Source: DASWLF01 sp963768765 (GTDB lineage: Bacteria > Desulfobacterota > Desulfobaccia > Desulfobaccales > 0-14-0-80-60-11). Taken from it: a stretch of 64,000 bases of DNA. The stretch lies in NCBI GenBank assembly GCA_963768765.1, contig CAVYJK010000021.1:602626-666625 (forward strand), read 5' to 3'. Position numbers and translations under genes: made by a program. Under the pieces are notes generated by a model that was not told the DNA's origin, made no database searches, and was given only the letters and a program-made list of their open reading frames with translations. Positions 17,507 to 25,861 of the stretch are shown here, in pieces; within the stretch, counting starts at the first letter, position 1, and every line of letters begins with the position of its first letter.

Positions 17507-18505
17507 TCACAGCGTTAGCTCCCGAAGATATTGCGCCGCATCTTCCGGAGGGGTGGGATTGATGTAGAAGCCCGAGCCCCACTCGAAACCCGCAATCAAG
17601 GTAAGCTTGGGCACGATCTCAAAATGCCAGTGATAATAGGCCAGCTCCGGCTCCCGGATGGGGGCGCTGTGTAACATGAAGTTATAAGGGACCTTGCCCA
17701 GGGCCTTTTCCAGGCGCTTCAAGGTCTCGGAGAAGATCTCGGCCAGCAGGCGGTAGGATTCCTCCTGCAGGTCCACGTAGGAGGAACGGTGGGCTTTGGG
17801 CAGGATCCAGATCTCAAAGGGCGAGCGCGGCGCAAAGGGACAGATGGCCACAAACTCCCGGTTTTCCAGGACCACCCGCACTCGCTGCTGCAGCTCCTGG
17901 CGGATCATGTCGCAAAAGACGCAGCGCTCCTTGTAGTTAAAATAAAACTTGCCGCCGACCAATTCCTCCTGCACCAGCTCCGGCACGATGGGCAGCCCGA
18001 TGAGCTGGCTGTGGCTGTGTTCCAGGGAAGCCCCGGCGGCCCGCCCCTGGTTTTTAAAGATCAAGACGTATTTGAACCTGGGGTCTACGCTGAGCCCCAC
18101 GATGCGGTCCCGGTAGGCCATGAGCACCCGGACGAAGCCGTCCACGGGAATGGTGGCCAGGGTGGCCTGGTGGTCGGGGCTCTCGATGATGACTTCATGG
18201 GCCCCGATGCCGTTCATCTTGTCGTACATGCCCTCGCCCTGGCGGTCCAGTTGCCCTTCCTGGGCCAGGGCCGGGAACTTGTTGTTCACCACCCGCAGCT
18301 GCCAGCCCGGGGTGTTGGGCTTGGTGCCCGGGTCCCGGTAGGCCAGGACCTCCGGAGGCGTGGTGTGCTCGTTGCCCGGATCGAAGGGACAGAATCCGCC
18401 TTTGGTTACTTCCGGTTCCACCACAAAGTCGTGGGGGCGCTTGCCGCGCTCGGTGGAGATGATCACCCAACGGCCGATGATGGGGTCTTTGCGTAATTCC
18501 GGCAT
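17507..18505 (-). CDS. galT: Galactose-1-phosphate uridylyltransferase GalT
   Basis: Moves UMP between UDP-glucose and galactose-1-phosphate in the Leloir pathway; related enzymes act on ADP-sugars. The 332 residues have the HIT-superfamily active site in AGASLEHSHSQLIGLP and the second His-rich strand YYHWHFEIVPKL. The N-terminal metal-site region is FCPFDPGNE (one Cys only) and CVFCDMIRQEL. It is the first gene of a minus-strand operon with glgA and a two-component system. No galK or galE is nearby, so a role in glycogen turnover is as likely as galactose use. Confidence 0.9.
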   Translation of the reverse strand: MPELRKDPIIGRWVIISTERGKRPHDFVVEPEVTKGGFCPFDPGNEHTTPPEVLAYRDPGTKPNTPGWQLRVVNNKFPALAQEGQLDRQGEGMYDKMNGIGAHEVIIESPDHQATLATIPVDGFVRVLMAYRDRIVGLSVDPRFKYVLIFKNQGRAAGASLEHSHSQLIGLPIVPELVQEELVGGKFYFNYKERCVFCDMIRQELQQRVRVVLENREFVAICPFAPRSPFEIWILPKAHRSSYVDLQEESYRLLAEIFSETLKRLEKALGKVPYNFMLHSAPIREPELAYYHWHFEIVPKLTLIAGFEWGSGFYINPTPPEDAAQYLRELTL

Positions 18506-18567
18506 TAAATATCCTGCCCGGCGGCTAAGGCCGCGGTGCCGGGCTAAGGGGACGGATTAATTCAATC

Positions 18568-18595
18568 AGTATACGCCCATGGGGATATTTTGCAA
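18568..18595 (-). promoter_or_regulatory. Probable sigma-70-type promoter of the galT-glgA operon
   Basis: On the minus strand TTGCAA (18590-18595), a 16-bp spacer and TATACT (18568-18573) lie about 62 bp before the galT ATG. The -10 box matches five of six consensus bases. Confidence 0.5.
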
Positions 18596-18656
18596 GGCAT
18601 TTGGCAGACATGGCCCACTCGAGAGGGGGAAAAGGGAACGAGGCGAAATAAGCTCG

Positions 18657-18719
18657 CGCCAAGACGCCAAGTTCGCCAAGACAAATTATCTGATCTCTTT
18701 GCGCCTTGGCGTCTTGGCG
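18657..18719. repeat. Inverted repeat with 15-bp perfect arms
   Basis: CGCCAAGACGCCAAG (18657-18671) pairs exactly with CTTGGCGTCTTGGCG (18705-18719) around a 33-bp spacer that itself holds TTCGCCAAGAC. It lies between galT and the DUF2905 gene, which it follows, so it could end transcription. It looks like a dispersed repeat rather than an operator. Confidence 0.75.
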
Positions 18720-18744
18720 TGGAGCTTTTTCAGGATTCCCCCAA

Positions 18745-18958
18745 TCATTTCCGGAACAGGTACAGGATCAGGGTCAAGATGATGCTGATGAGGATGCCGG
18801 TCCCCAGGGGAAAGTAAAAGGTGAATTTCTCCCGCTTGATGACGATATCCCCGGGCAACCGGCCCAGCCAGGGGATTTTGGGGGACAGCCACAGCACCAC
18901 CCCCACCAGCGCCAGGATGGCCCCGATAACTCATCAGGAATCGGCCTAACTCTGACAT
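18745..18958 (-). CDS. DUF2905 small membrane protein, frameshifted near its start
   Basis: The start MSELGRFLMS is in one frame. The rest lies in the next frame: IGAILALVGVVLW, then SPKIPWLGRLPGDI, VIKREKFTFYFPLGTGI, and LISIILTLILYLFRK before a TGA at 18745-18747. The core WLGRLPGD...FYFPLGT is the DUF2905 hallmark: two membrane segments around a conserved loop. The span is 214 bp, 71 codons plus one base. The break is near 18925, in the first membrane segment. The biochemical role of the family is unknown. Confidence 0.75.
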
Positions 18959-19022
18959 AAACTTCTCTTACCTCAAGCTATTCTCATTACTTAATCTAAT
19001 AGCGGGGTTTATCTTCATATTT

Positions 19023-19096
19023 TCCCCCCTTTGCTAAAGGGAGGTCAGGGGGGATTTTAAAATTCCCCTAAATCCCCTTTTAAAAAAGGGGGACTT
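19023..19096. repeat. Poly-purine/pyrimidine palindromic repeat, left of hisA
   Basis: This copy starts CCCCCCTTTGCTAAAGGGAG and ends with AATCCCCTTTTAAAAAAGGG and GGACTT. It matches the reverse complement of 19984-20066, so the two copies are in opposite orientation on either side of hisA. Confidence 0.8.
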
Positions 19097-19231
19097 CAAA
19101 GATCAACATTCTCTCTCCGTGGATTATTATTAATGCCAACCCCATGAACTTTCAAGGCATTTCTTCTCCAGGGCGATTATCCCCTCCCATGGGATTGTCA
19201 GTGGCCCGGCCTTTGGGTTAAACTTTTAATT

Positions 19232-19963
19232 ATGCTGATAATTCCTGCGGTTGATATCCGCGGCGGCAAATGCGTGCGTCTGCGCCAGGGCAGGCTCGAC
19301 GCCGAGACCGTCTTCGGCGACGACCCCGCGGCCATGGGCCTCAAGTGGCAGGAGGCCGGGGCTGAGTGGCTCCACGTGGTGGACCTGGACGGCGCCTTCA
19401 CTTCCAGGCCCCAGAACCTGGACGCCATCCGGCGCCTGCGCCGGGTCCTCACCATCCCCATGGAGTTGGGGGGCGGGCTGCGCACCCTGGACACCATGGC
19501 CGCCTATGCGGACTTAGGCATCGACCGCCTGATCCTGGGCACAGTGGCGCTCAAGGACCCGGGGCTGGCGGCCCGGGCCTGCGCCCGGTTCCCCGGGCGC
19601 ATCGCCTTCGGCCTGGACGCCAGAGACGGCTTGCTCGCCGTGGAGGGCTGGACTGAGACCAGCCGCCAAACCGCCCTGGAGGTGGCTCGGAGCCTGGCGG
19701 AGCTTAGGCCCGCGGCCCTGATCTACACCGACATCAGCCGGGACGGCGTGAAACAGGGCGTCAACCTGGAGGCCACCCGGGCCCTGGCTGAGGCCGTGGA
19801 CCTGCCGGTCATCGCCTCCGGCGGCGTCAGCTCCCTGGAGGATATCCAGGCCCTCTTGCCCCTGGAGAAAGTGGGGGTGGTGGGGGTCATTGTGGGCCGG
19901 GCCCTGTACGACGGCAACCTGGATTTGGCAGAAGCCGTCAAGCTGGCCCAGAGGGCGGGCTAG
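19232..19963 (+). CDS. hisA: ProFAR isomerase HisA
   Basis: Amadori isomerisation of ProFAR to PRFAR, step four of histidine synthesis. 243 residues in a TIM barrel. Catalytic Asp8 is in IIPAVDIRGGKCVRL and the second catalytic Asp is in FGLDARDGLLAVEGW. Phosphate-binding strands VVDLDGAF, ELGGGLRT, YTDISRDGVKQG and IASGGVSSLEDI are clear. It stands alone: no hisF, hisH or other his gene is next to it, and inverted repeats flank it on both sides. Confidence 0.95.
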   Translation: MLIIPAVDIRGGKCVRLRQGRLDAETVFGDDPAAMGLKWQEAGAEWLHVVDLDGAFTSRPQNLDAIRRLRRVLTIPMELGGGLRTLDTMAAYADLGIDRLILGTVALKDPGLAARACARFPGRIAFGLDARDGLLAVEGWTETSRQTALEVARSLAELRPAALIYTDISRDGVKQGVNLEATRALAEAVDLPVIASGGVSSLEDIQALLPLEKVGVVGVIVGRALYDGNLDLAEAVKLAQRAG

Positions 19964-19983
19964 CCAGAAATTTACGTGGCTTT

Positions 19984-20066
19984 AAGTCCCCCTTTTTTAA
20001 AAGGGGATTTAGGGGGATTTTAAACTTTAGCGAAATCCCCCCTAACCCCCCTTTGCCGAAGGGGGG
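19984..20066. repeat. Poly-purine/pyrimidine palindromic repeat, right of hisA
   Basis: It begins AAGTCCCCCTTTTTTAAAAG and ends CCCCCCTTTGCCGAAGGGGG. The element is an inverted copy of 19023-19096 with about ten extra bases in the middle (around TTTAGCGAAAT). Confidence 0.8.
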
Positions 20067-20114
20067 TATTTTTCACCTTTAAGTGAGCTAAAGCATTTGT
20101 CTGCATGAATCGTC

Positions 20115-22611
20115 ATGACTCATTTAAGCGATAACTATTTACTTAGCCGCATCCAGCGTCCCAGCCGTTACCTGGGGCGGGAGATCAACGCGGTCTTCAA
20201 AGACCCCCGGGCCGTGGCGCTCAGGGTGGCGGTGCTCTTTCCCGATCTCTACGAAGTGGGGATGTCCCACCTGGGCCTGGGCCTGCTCTACGGCATCCTG
20301 AACCAGGAAGAGCACATCTGGGCGGAGCGGGCCTACGCGCCGGCGCCGGACCTGGAAGCCGAACTGCGGGCCCGGGGCCTGCCCCTAACCAGCCTGGAGT
20401 CCGGCACGCCCCTGGCCCGATTCGACCTCCTCGGGGTGAGCTTCCAGTACGAGTTGGGCTACACCAATTTCCTGAACCTGCTGGACCTGGGCGGGGTGCC
20501 GCTCTTGGCCGCGGCTCGTACGGAGGGCGACCCGGTGGTGGTGGGCGGCGGGCCCGCCTGCTTCAATCCCGAACCGGTGGCCCCCTTTCTGGACGCCGTG
20601 GTCCTGGGAGACGGGGAAGAAGCGGTGCTGGAGGTGGCGGCGGTGGTCCGGGCCTGGAAGCAGGGCCGGGGCAGCCGCCCGGAACTGTGGCGGGCCCTGG
20701 AAGCGCTTCCGGGCGTTTACGTTCCCGCCTTTTTTGAGATGGCTTTCGGCGAGCAGGGTCGCCTCCGGCAAGTCATCCCCCGGGGCCGGCGCGCCGTCGT
20801 CCACAAGCGGGTTCTGGACGACCTCAACCGCATTGCGCTGAGCGCCCCGGGCCCTGGTGCCCCAGTGCCAGATCATCCACGACCGCCTGGGCCTGGAGAT
20901 CTCCCGGGGCTGCACCCGGGGCTGCCGCTACTGCCAGGCGGGCATGATCTACCGGCCGGTGCGGGAGCGGGACCCGGCCCAGGTGCTGGCCTGGGTGGAG
21001 GCGGCCCTGGCCGCCACCGGCTTTGAGGAGCTATCCGTTCTTTCCCTCAGCGTGGGAGATTACGGTCCCCTGGCGCCCCTCCTGAAAGAGCTCATGGATC
21101 GCCTGGCCCACCTCCGGGTGGCCGTTTCCCTGCCGTCCCTGCGGGCCGACACCCTGACCGGGGAAATGATGGACCAGATCCGGCGGGTGCGCCGCACCGG
21201 GCTGACCCTGGCGCCGGAGGCCGGCAGCCACCGGCTGCGTCAGGCGATCAACAAGAACCTCACGGAAGAAACCATCATCGGCTCGGCCCGCCGGGCCTTT
21301 GAGGCGGGCTGGCAGTTGCTCAAGCTTTATTTTATGATCGGCCTGCCCCAGGAAACCCCCGAGGACCGGGAGGCCATCATCACCCTGGTCCGGCAGATCC
21401 TGGCGGCCGCGCCCCGGGCCCGGCGCCCCCGCCTCAATGTCTCCATTTCCAGCTTCATTCCCAAGGCCCACACCCCCTTTCAGTGGGAGCGCCAGGAGGG
21501 TCTGGAAGAAAGCCGGCGTCGTCTCCACGAAGTCAAGGACCGGCTGCGGGGGAAAAATATCCAGGCCAAGTGGAATAGTGCGGCCCAGACCTGGCTGGAA
21601 GGCGTCTTCTCCCGGGGGGACCGCAGGTTGGCGCCGGTGCTGCTGCACGCCCACCGCCTGGGTTGCCGCCTGGACGCCTGGAGCGAGGAGCTGCGCCTGG
21701 AGACCTGGCGGCAGGCCTTCCGGGAAGCCGGGGTGGACCCGGATTTTTACCTGAGGGAGAGAAGCCTGGAGGAGGCCCTGCCCTGGGACCACCTGGACAG
21801 CGGCGTGAGCCGGGCTTACCTGGCCCAGGAGCGAGACCTGGCCTACCGGGGGGTGGAGACCCCGGACTGCCGCCAGGCGGGTTGCCAGGACTGCGGCGTC
21901 TGCGACCAGGACACCATTACCCTGAAACTCACCGGCCCCCAGGTCATGGCGCCGGCGCCGCCTCAGACTCCGGCCCCGGCTCTTGACCCGCCGGTGCGCT
22001 TCCGGCTCACCTACACCAAGCTGGATGAGGCCCGCTGGCTCAGCCACCTGGAGCTGGTCTCGGCCGTTTACCGCAGTCTCCGCCGCTCGGGCCTGCCCCT
22101 GGCCTTCAGCTCCGGGTTCCATCCCCTGCCTCGGGTTTCTTTCCACGGGGCCCTGCCCGTGGGGGTGGAAAGCCTGGGCGAGACCCTGGACCTGGAGCTG
22201 ATCGAGAACGTGGGCGAAGGCACCCTGACGGACCGCCTGAACCGGGCCCTGCCGCCGGGCCTAAAAATATTGGCCGCGGCCCGCCTGCCGGGACGGGTTA
22301 AACCCCCCCGGCCGCAAAGCTCGAGCTACCAGGTGGAAAGCGAGGAGCCACTCTTTCAACCACAGGCCGCGGACCACTTCCTGGGCCGGGAGGAATTCCC
22401 GGTGACCCGGCGGCGACCCCGGGAAGAACGAACCATTAACTTGCGACGACTGGTGGCGAAACTTGAGGTGCTGGACCCCCGCCACCTGGAACTGCACCTG
22501 CGCCTGGTGGAGAAGGATAACGTAAAAGCCGCCGACGCCCTGGCCGCGATCTTCGCCCTCACCGGCGACCAGACCCGGGACCTGCGGATTTTAAAGATGA
22601 GGAGTGTTTAG
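20115..22611 (+). CDS. TIGR03960-type radical SAM protein with DUF2344 tail, one frameshift
   Basis: The N-terminal 230 residues (YLGREINAVFKDP, VALRVAVLFPDLYEVGMSHLG, LGVSFQYELGYTN, VVGGGPACFNPEP) form a B12-binding-like domain. The radical SAM core follows with cysteines in SRGCTRGCRYCQAGMIYRP. A TIGR03936/DUF2344 domain starts near VRFRLTYTKLDEARWLSHLE. A CRQAGCQDCGVC cluster lies between core and tail. The frame shifts at a CCCC run, 20845-20848 (NRIALSA to RALVPQCQIIHDRLGLEISRG). The span is 2497 bp, 832 codons plus one base, so one extra C explains it. The family is regularly found before rng, as here. Its substrate is unknown. Confidence 0.88.
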
Positions 22612-22616
22612 GAGAA

Positions 22617-22806
22617 TTTGTTGGGGGGAGGCCAGGGACCGAGAGTCCCTGCCCTCCCCCCAAGCCCCCTCACCCAACCCGCTGAAAGGTGGTGGAAGGC
22701 GGGGCCAAAGCCCCGACTTCCACCACCTCAAAAATCCATAAGGGATTGGGGGTGGGGGACTGGGGGAGGGGGTAAGGGCCGTGGGCCCTTAGCCCCCTCC
22801 CCCAGA
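22617..22806. repeat. GC-rich palindromic repeat between the radical SAM gene and rng
   Basis: Three hairpins: GGGGGGAGGCCAGGGA with TCCCTGCCCTCCCCCC; AGGTGGTGGAAGGCGGGGC with its complement (22687-22729); and CTGGGGGAGGGGGTAAGGG with its complement ending near 22805. It belongs to the same general family as 523-662. The last hairpin ends only about 14 bp before the rng ATG, where it could affect translation. Confidence 0.75.
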
Positions 22807-22819
22807 AAGCTGTCCCTTT

Positions 22820-24334
22820 ATGTCCAACTTGTTGCTAATCAGCGTGGCGGAGTGCGACACCCGGGTGGCCCTGGTGGAGGATGGCCGTCTGGCGGAATTT
22901 TACGTGGAGAGCCATCCGGGGAACGGTCTGGTGGGCAACATCTACAAAGGCCGGGTGGTAAAGCTGTTGCCCGGCATGGCCGCGGCCTTCGTGGATCTGG
23001 GTTTGGAGCGCCCGGCCTATCTGTTTTCCGATGACGTCACGGCCCAGGAGGACGAGTTTTCTCAGCTCTGGTTGAAGGACGAGGCGAACGCGGTGGCCGA
23101 GTCGCCGCGGCGGCAGCCGCCCGCGGCCATCAGTGACCTCCTCCATGAAGGCCAGGAGATTTTGGTCCAGGTCTTGAGGGGCCCCCTGGGGAAAAAAGGG
23201 GCCCGACTCACCACCCAGATGGCGTTGGCGGGGCACTATCTGGTTTACCTGCCCACCCTGAGGCATCTGGGGGTCTCCCGGCGCATCACGGAGGAAGGGG
23301 AGCGCCAGCGGCTCAGGGCCATGCTGGAGGAGATGAAGCCTGCCGAAGGAGGCTTCATCGCCCGTACCTCCTGCCGGGGGCAGAGCCTGGAAAAGCTGGT
23401 GCGGGAGCGGGAGGCCTTATTGCCCCTGTGGCAGAAAATCCTGCGCCGGAAGGAGACCGCCGCGGCGCCGGCCCTGGTGCACCAGGAACTGGAAGCCGCC
23501 CGGCGGCTGCTGCGGGAGCTCTTTTCCCCCGAGATCGACCGGGTGGTGGTGGATGACCCCCGGGCCTTTGCCAGGGCCCTGGAATATCTGGAGTCTTTCA
23601 GCCCTGGGGATAAGTACCGGCTGGAACTCTATGCCGCACCCGAGCCCCTTTTCTCCCATTTCGGCCTGGAGCTGGACTGGAAAAGGCTGCTGGCTCCCCG
23701 GGTGTGGCTCAAAAGCGGCGGCTACCTGTTCCTGGACGCCACCGAGGCCCTCACCGCCATCGACGTCAACACCGGCAAGTTCGTGGGCCGGCAGCATCTG
23801 GAGGAAACCATCCTCACCACCAATCTGGAGGCCGCCAAAGAAGTTGCCCGGCAGATCAGGCTGCGCAACCTCGGGGGCCTCATCGTCATCGACTTCATCG
23901 ATATGGAAAAAGCGGCGCACCGGGACCAGGTCTATCAGGCATTGGTGCAGGAACTCAGCCGGGACCGCGCTAAGACCACGGTGTTGCCCATCTCCCCCCT
24001 GGGTTTGGTGGAGATGACCCGCCAGCGCTTGCGGGACAGCCTGGCCCAGACCGTCATGGAACCCTGCACCTGTTGCGGCGGCCGGGGAGAAGTTTTATCT
24101 CCCGGCACGCTGGCCTGTGATATTATGCGACAGCTGGCCGCCGAGGCCCGGGATTTTCCTGGATACCATCTGCGGCTGGCGGCCCATCCCCGGGTAATCG
24201 GGATAATCAAACAAGAAGGGCAGGGCTGGTTGCTGCGGCTGGCGGCGGAGCACCAGGCCCAGGTGGGCTTCCACGAAGAGCCTTTGTTTTACCGGGATCA
24301 CTTTGAGATCACCCGGGAATGGCCGGGGGAGTGA
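22820..24334 (+). CDS. rng: Ribonuclease G
   Basis: Endoribonuclease for 16S rRNA 5' maturation and mRNA decay. 504 residues. The S1 RNA-binding domain is at the N-terminus (GNIYKGRVVKLLPGMAAAFVDLG). The catalytic DNase I-like region carries the metal-binding aspartate in TAIDVNTGKFVG and the second in GGLIVIDFIDME. The zinc link is CTCCGGRG. It lacks the long C-terminal degradosome scaffold of RNase E. The genes that often follow in this lineage (rplU, rpmA, obg) are missing; a low-GC island starts right after the stop. Confidence 0.93.
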   Translation: MSNLLLISVAECDTRVALVEDGRLAEFYVESHPGNGLVGNIYKGRVVKLLPGMAAAFVDLGLERPAYLFSDDVTAQEDEFSQLWLKDEANAVAESPRRQPPAAISDLLHEGQEILVQVLRGPLGKKGARLTTQMALAGHYLVYLPTLRHLGVSRRITEEGERQRLRAMLEEMKPAEGGFIARTSCRGQSLEKLVREREALLPLWQKILRRKETAAAPALVHQELEAARRLLRELFSPEIDRVVVDDPRAFARALEYLESFSPGDKYRLELYAAPEPLFSHFGLELDWKRLLAPRVWLKSGGYLFLDATEALTAIDVNTGKFVGRQHLEETILTTNLEAAKEVARQIRLRNLGGLIVIDFIDMEKAAHRDQVYQALVQELSRDRAKTTVLPISPLGLVEMTRQRLRDSLAQTVMEPCTCCGGRGEVLSPGTLACDIMRQLAAEARDFPGYHLRLAAHPRVIGIIKQEGQGWLLRLAAEHQAQVGFHEEPLFYRDHFEITREWPGE

Positions 24335-24541
24335 GCAGTTATCAGTTGCCAAGGGTCAGTGGTCAGTGTTAAATGAATATAAATGTTTTTGCGTAATAAA
24401 CTATTTCCACTTAACAAACGGACCAGTCAGACCCTAACCACACCGGGCACATTTGATTGTGTTACCTCAAGACTCAATCGTAGCGTGGTTCAGTCAGCTT
24501 AGCCCAAATGTGAAGCATGATGATGAATGGAGGGGCACAAA

Positions 24542-24892
24542 ATGAATGTAAATACATTGGAGGAAATAAGGCGACAGCTTGCGTATGAATACATTCAAGA
24601 TCCACAACAGAGGGAAATCTTTCTTACAGAGGCAAAACAATATAAAATATGGGCAAACTATATTGCAGGACTAATCCTTACAAAAGAAAACTATAAAGAA
24701 TTCCATATAACTGATATAAGGCGAGTATTGAAGGACTTGTTGGGGAATTTATATAATGGGCCTGGTGCGAAAGAAGCTTCGCTTTTGACTCAGGATCTAG
24801 CAGATACATCAAACTGGCATTTTGGATATCCTTGTTTGAAGAAAGTGCCCGGGAGAAGAGGATACTATACATTCATTGGATTCCCTACATAA
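24542..24892 (+). CDS. Hypothetical protein, low GC
   Basis: 116 residues starting MNVNTLEEIRRQLAYEYIQD. Mostly helical, with LTEAKQYKIWANYIAGLILT and a C-terminal aromatic tail (GRRGYYTFIGFPT). No known motif, signal peptide or membrane segment is seen. Codon use is unlike the neighbouring rng and selB. Its place beside an HNH-like gene suggests cargo of the same island. An in-frame start at 24527 is less likely. Confidence 0.5.
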   Translation: MNVNTLEEIRRQLAYEYIQDPQQREIFLTEAKQYKIWANYIAGLILTKENYKEFHITDIRRVLKDLLGNLYNGPGAKEASLLTQDLADTSNWHFGYPCLKKVPGRRGYYTFIGFPT

Positions 24893-24955
24893 CCTGATTG
24901 CTGATGGTTGTGATAGGGATGGTCGCGATAATGTTATTTATCATCAATTTTTTTC

Positions 24956-24982
24956 TCGTCCCCAAGTTCCTGATTGGGGACG
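24956..24982. repeat. Short palindrome before the HNH-like gene
   Basis: GTCCCCAAGTTCC is matched by the downstream ATTGGGGAC, giving a hairpin about 20 bp before the HNH-like start. Related sequences TTCCCAAGCTGGGCTTGAGAA (25682 region, read in parts) and TTCCAAAGTACAACTTGGGA (about 25804) follow the gene, so the gene is bracketed by copies of one repeat. Confidence 0.55.
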
Positions 24983-25000
24983 CAAATTGGTTCAAAGACC

Positions 25001-25675
25001 ATGAACGGTCGCGATGACTTTTCATCCCAAGTCAAAGATTTACTCGCAAAGCGAGTCGGTTATCGCTGTTCTAATCCTGCATGCCGAAAATTCACAAGCG
25101 GGCCTCAAGTTGATCCCGCGAAAGCGATTAATATTGGTGTCGCGGCTCATCTCACCGCAGCCTCCCCTGGTGGTCCAAGATACGACCCAACCTTAACTCC
25201 TGAAGATCGAGGGGCCGAATCTAATGGAGTATGGTTGTGTCAGAATTGTGCGAAGTTGATCGACTCCGATGTCACTCGATATTCGATTGAAGTTCTGCGT
25301 GCGTGGAAAACGGTCGCCGAACACCAGGCATTGATCGAACTCGAAAGGATAGGTTCTAATGATGAGTCTTCGACAGTTCGTTTTAAAAAGCTTGAGACGC
25401 TTATGCCTGAGCTATTAGCCGAGATGAGAGCAGATATAGCAAAGAACCCCCTCAGTCGAGAGTTTGTGCTATTAAAAAAAAGTTGGGCCTATTGGGGGCG
25501 TGGTCATGAGTTAGTGTACTTCTATGAAGATCATGCTGAACTCGACAATAAGGTTCAAATTATGCAGAATATAGGGGCCATCAAAGATATTGCGTTTAAC
25601 GAAGTAAAGCGCTTTATTTTCACTGAGCCATTTATAGAGTACTTATCGATTCTCAACCACCATGATGATATATGA
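25001..25675 (+). CDS. HNH-like zinc-binding protein
   Basis: 224 residues. The first 105 match a widespread HNH-type module: Cys23/Cys28 (YRCSNPACRK), His50 (VAAHLTAASPGGPRYDP), Asn75 (ESNGVWLC) and Cys80/Cys83 (CQNCAKLID). Two cysteine pairs would bind zinc, and His-Asn could form the nuclease centre. The C-terminal half (from about 115) is a helical region with no family I recognise (LETLMPELLAEMRADIAK, VLLKKSWAYWGRGHELVYF). Such modules often precede effector or sensor domains in defence genes, but defence is only an inference. GC is low. Confidence 0.65.
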   Translation: MNGRDDFSSQVKDLLAKRVGYRCSNPACRKFTSGPQVDPAKAINIGVAAHLTAASPGGPRYDPTLTPEDRGAESNGVWLCQNCAKLIDSDVTRYSIEVLRAWKTVAEHQALIELERIGSNDESSTVRFKKLETLMPELLAEMRADIAKNPLSREFVLLKKSWAYWGRGHELVYFYEDHAELDNKVQIMQNIGAIKDIAFNEVKRFIFTEPFIEYLSILNHHDDI

Positions 25676-25861
25676 TTCTGGTTCCCAAGCTGGGCTTGAG
25701 AATCCAATTGATTACAAAGCTTCGCTTTGCTGATGAAATTCATATCTTAGTCAGGAATCGCCATTAGTAATTAGTTTGCCCAAGCCAAGCTTGGGTCATA
25801 ATTGCGTTCCAAAGTACAACTTGGGAACGAGAATAAAACAACTGACCACTGGCAACTACCC

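Noticed and set aside
22687..22729. Rho-independent terminator before rng
   Set aside because: The stem is strong but no T-run follows, and it is one hairpin of a repeat family also found elsewhere, so it is listed as a repeat.
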